6,161 nucleotides of DNA from Terriglobales bacterium (GTDB taxonomy: Bacteria > Acidobacteriota > Terriglobia > Terriglobales > Acidobacteriaceae), in contig JASHXK010000279.1 in the NCBI GenBank assembly GCA_030043575.1, forward strand, positions 1 to 6,161. Direction: 5' to 3'. The notes under the pieces were generated by a model. That model had not been told where the DNA came from and ran no database searches. It saw only the letters and a program-made list of their open reading frames with translations. This document shows, piece by piece, positions 5,783-6,161 of this stretch. Both the position numbers and the translations under genes were made by a program. Positions within the stretch are counted from its first letter, which is position 1, and each line of letters begins with the position of its first letter.

Positions 5783-6161
5783 GACTGCTGCGCCCGCATA
5801 CCGTTCAGGAAAATGTCGACGACCACATCGGCAACATTGGCGAGTTTGTAGTCGTGCCCGCTGAGCACCCACGAAGTCACCATCTCATCCAGCGCGCCGA
5901 AGAAGCAGTTGGCGGCGTATTTGTCGGACATCTCGCGGCGGAAGATTCCCTTCGTCTGGCCCTCGGTGATCGCCTCGCGCACCAGGCTGAGGTACTCGAT
6001 CATGTGATGGTGCGAGAACTCAGACAAGAAGCGCGTGCTCTGCCGCAACTCCATCTGGAAGACGACGGCGAGGTTGCGGTTTGATCCCATTGCGTCCAGA
6101 TGTAAGAAGGCCAGCCGCCGCAGGCGCTCCGCGGGATCGGGAACTTTCTTCAGTTCCGTCC
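5779..6161 (-). CDS. TetR-family regulator, FadR(YsiA)-like C-terminal domain (5' part outside window)
   Basis: The open frame enters from the right edge and ends with TGA at 5781-5779; 126 residues are visible. It contains only the ligand-binding and dimerisation domain, all helical, with segments such as DPAERLRRLAFLHLDAM near the start, then VVFQMELRQSTRFLSEF, YLSLVREAITEGQTKGIFR and FFGALDEMVTSWVLSG. The DNA-binding helix-turn-helix lies outside. The pattern (Q/WELRQS, E..I.EG...GIFR, FFGALDEMVTSWVL) resembles the TetR_C domain of Bacillus FadR (YsiA), which binds long-chain acyl-CoA and represses fatty-acid degradation genes. The ligase gene follows with a 4-base overlap, so the regulator likely controls its own operon in response to the ligase product. 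That role is inference from family and context. Confidence 0.88.
   Translation of the reverse strand, partial: TELKKVPDPAERLRRLAFLHLDAMGSNRNLAVVFQMELRQSTRFLSEFSHHHMIEYLSLVREAITEGQTKGIFRREMSDKYAANCFFGALDEMVTSWVLSGHDYKLANVADVVVDIFLNGMRAQQS

Noticed and set aside
5783..5872. 30-residue N-terminal extension of the ligase from an ATG at 5872
   Set aside because: It lies within the regulator coding sequence, is Arg/Cys-rich and unlike the family start; the ATG at 5782 overlapping the regulator stop fits better.

Overview
The window looks like ordinary chromosomal DNA of a moderately GC-rich bacterium. Gene style (GTG starts, few Shine-Dalgarno sites, TetR plus acyl-CoA ligase module, the particular aminotransferase subfamily, an intergenic heptad repeat) suggests an Acidobacteriota (Terriglobia/Koribacter-like) genome. 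That assignment is inference from protein style, not from a marker gene. There are no RNA genes, CRISPR arrays, insertion sequences or phage genes that I can see.

Layout: on the left, a truncated gene of unknown function runs leftward off the edge (1-196). It is divergent from a PLP-dependent class I/II aminotransferase (393-1592, +). Next comes a GT2 polyprenol-phosphate glycosyltransferase with two C-terminal membrane helices (1696-2673, +), then an inverted array of 7-bp repeats (2687-2763). A small glutaredoxin-like protein (2769-3008, +) follows, overlapping an EamA/DMT-family transporter (3' end 3984, +). The transporter meets a leftward operon tail to tail, with 7 bases between stop codons. 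That operon is a TetR/FadR-type regulator (truncated by the right edge, 5779-6161) followed, with a 4-base ATGA overlap, by a long-chain fatty-acid CoA ligase (3992-5782).

Functionally, the clearest unit is the regulator plus acyl-CoA ligase pair, a likely self-contained fatty-acid-activation module. The plus-strand genes do not form one obvious pathway. The aminotransferase and the glycosyltransferase each have their own apparent promoter, with a perfect TATAAT ending exactly 9 bases before the start codon, which predicts leaderless mRNAs.

The points most worth a second look are these matched leaderless-type promoters, the heptad inverted repeat that abuts the glutaredoxin start, the inverted active-site pattern of the glutaredoxin (SxxC instead of CxxC or CxxS), and two lost canonical arginines in the aminotransferase. 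I did not find convincing evidence of a wholly new multi-gene system.
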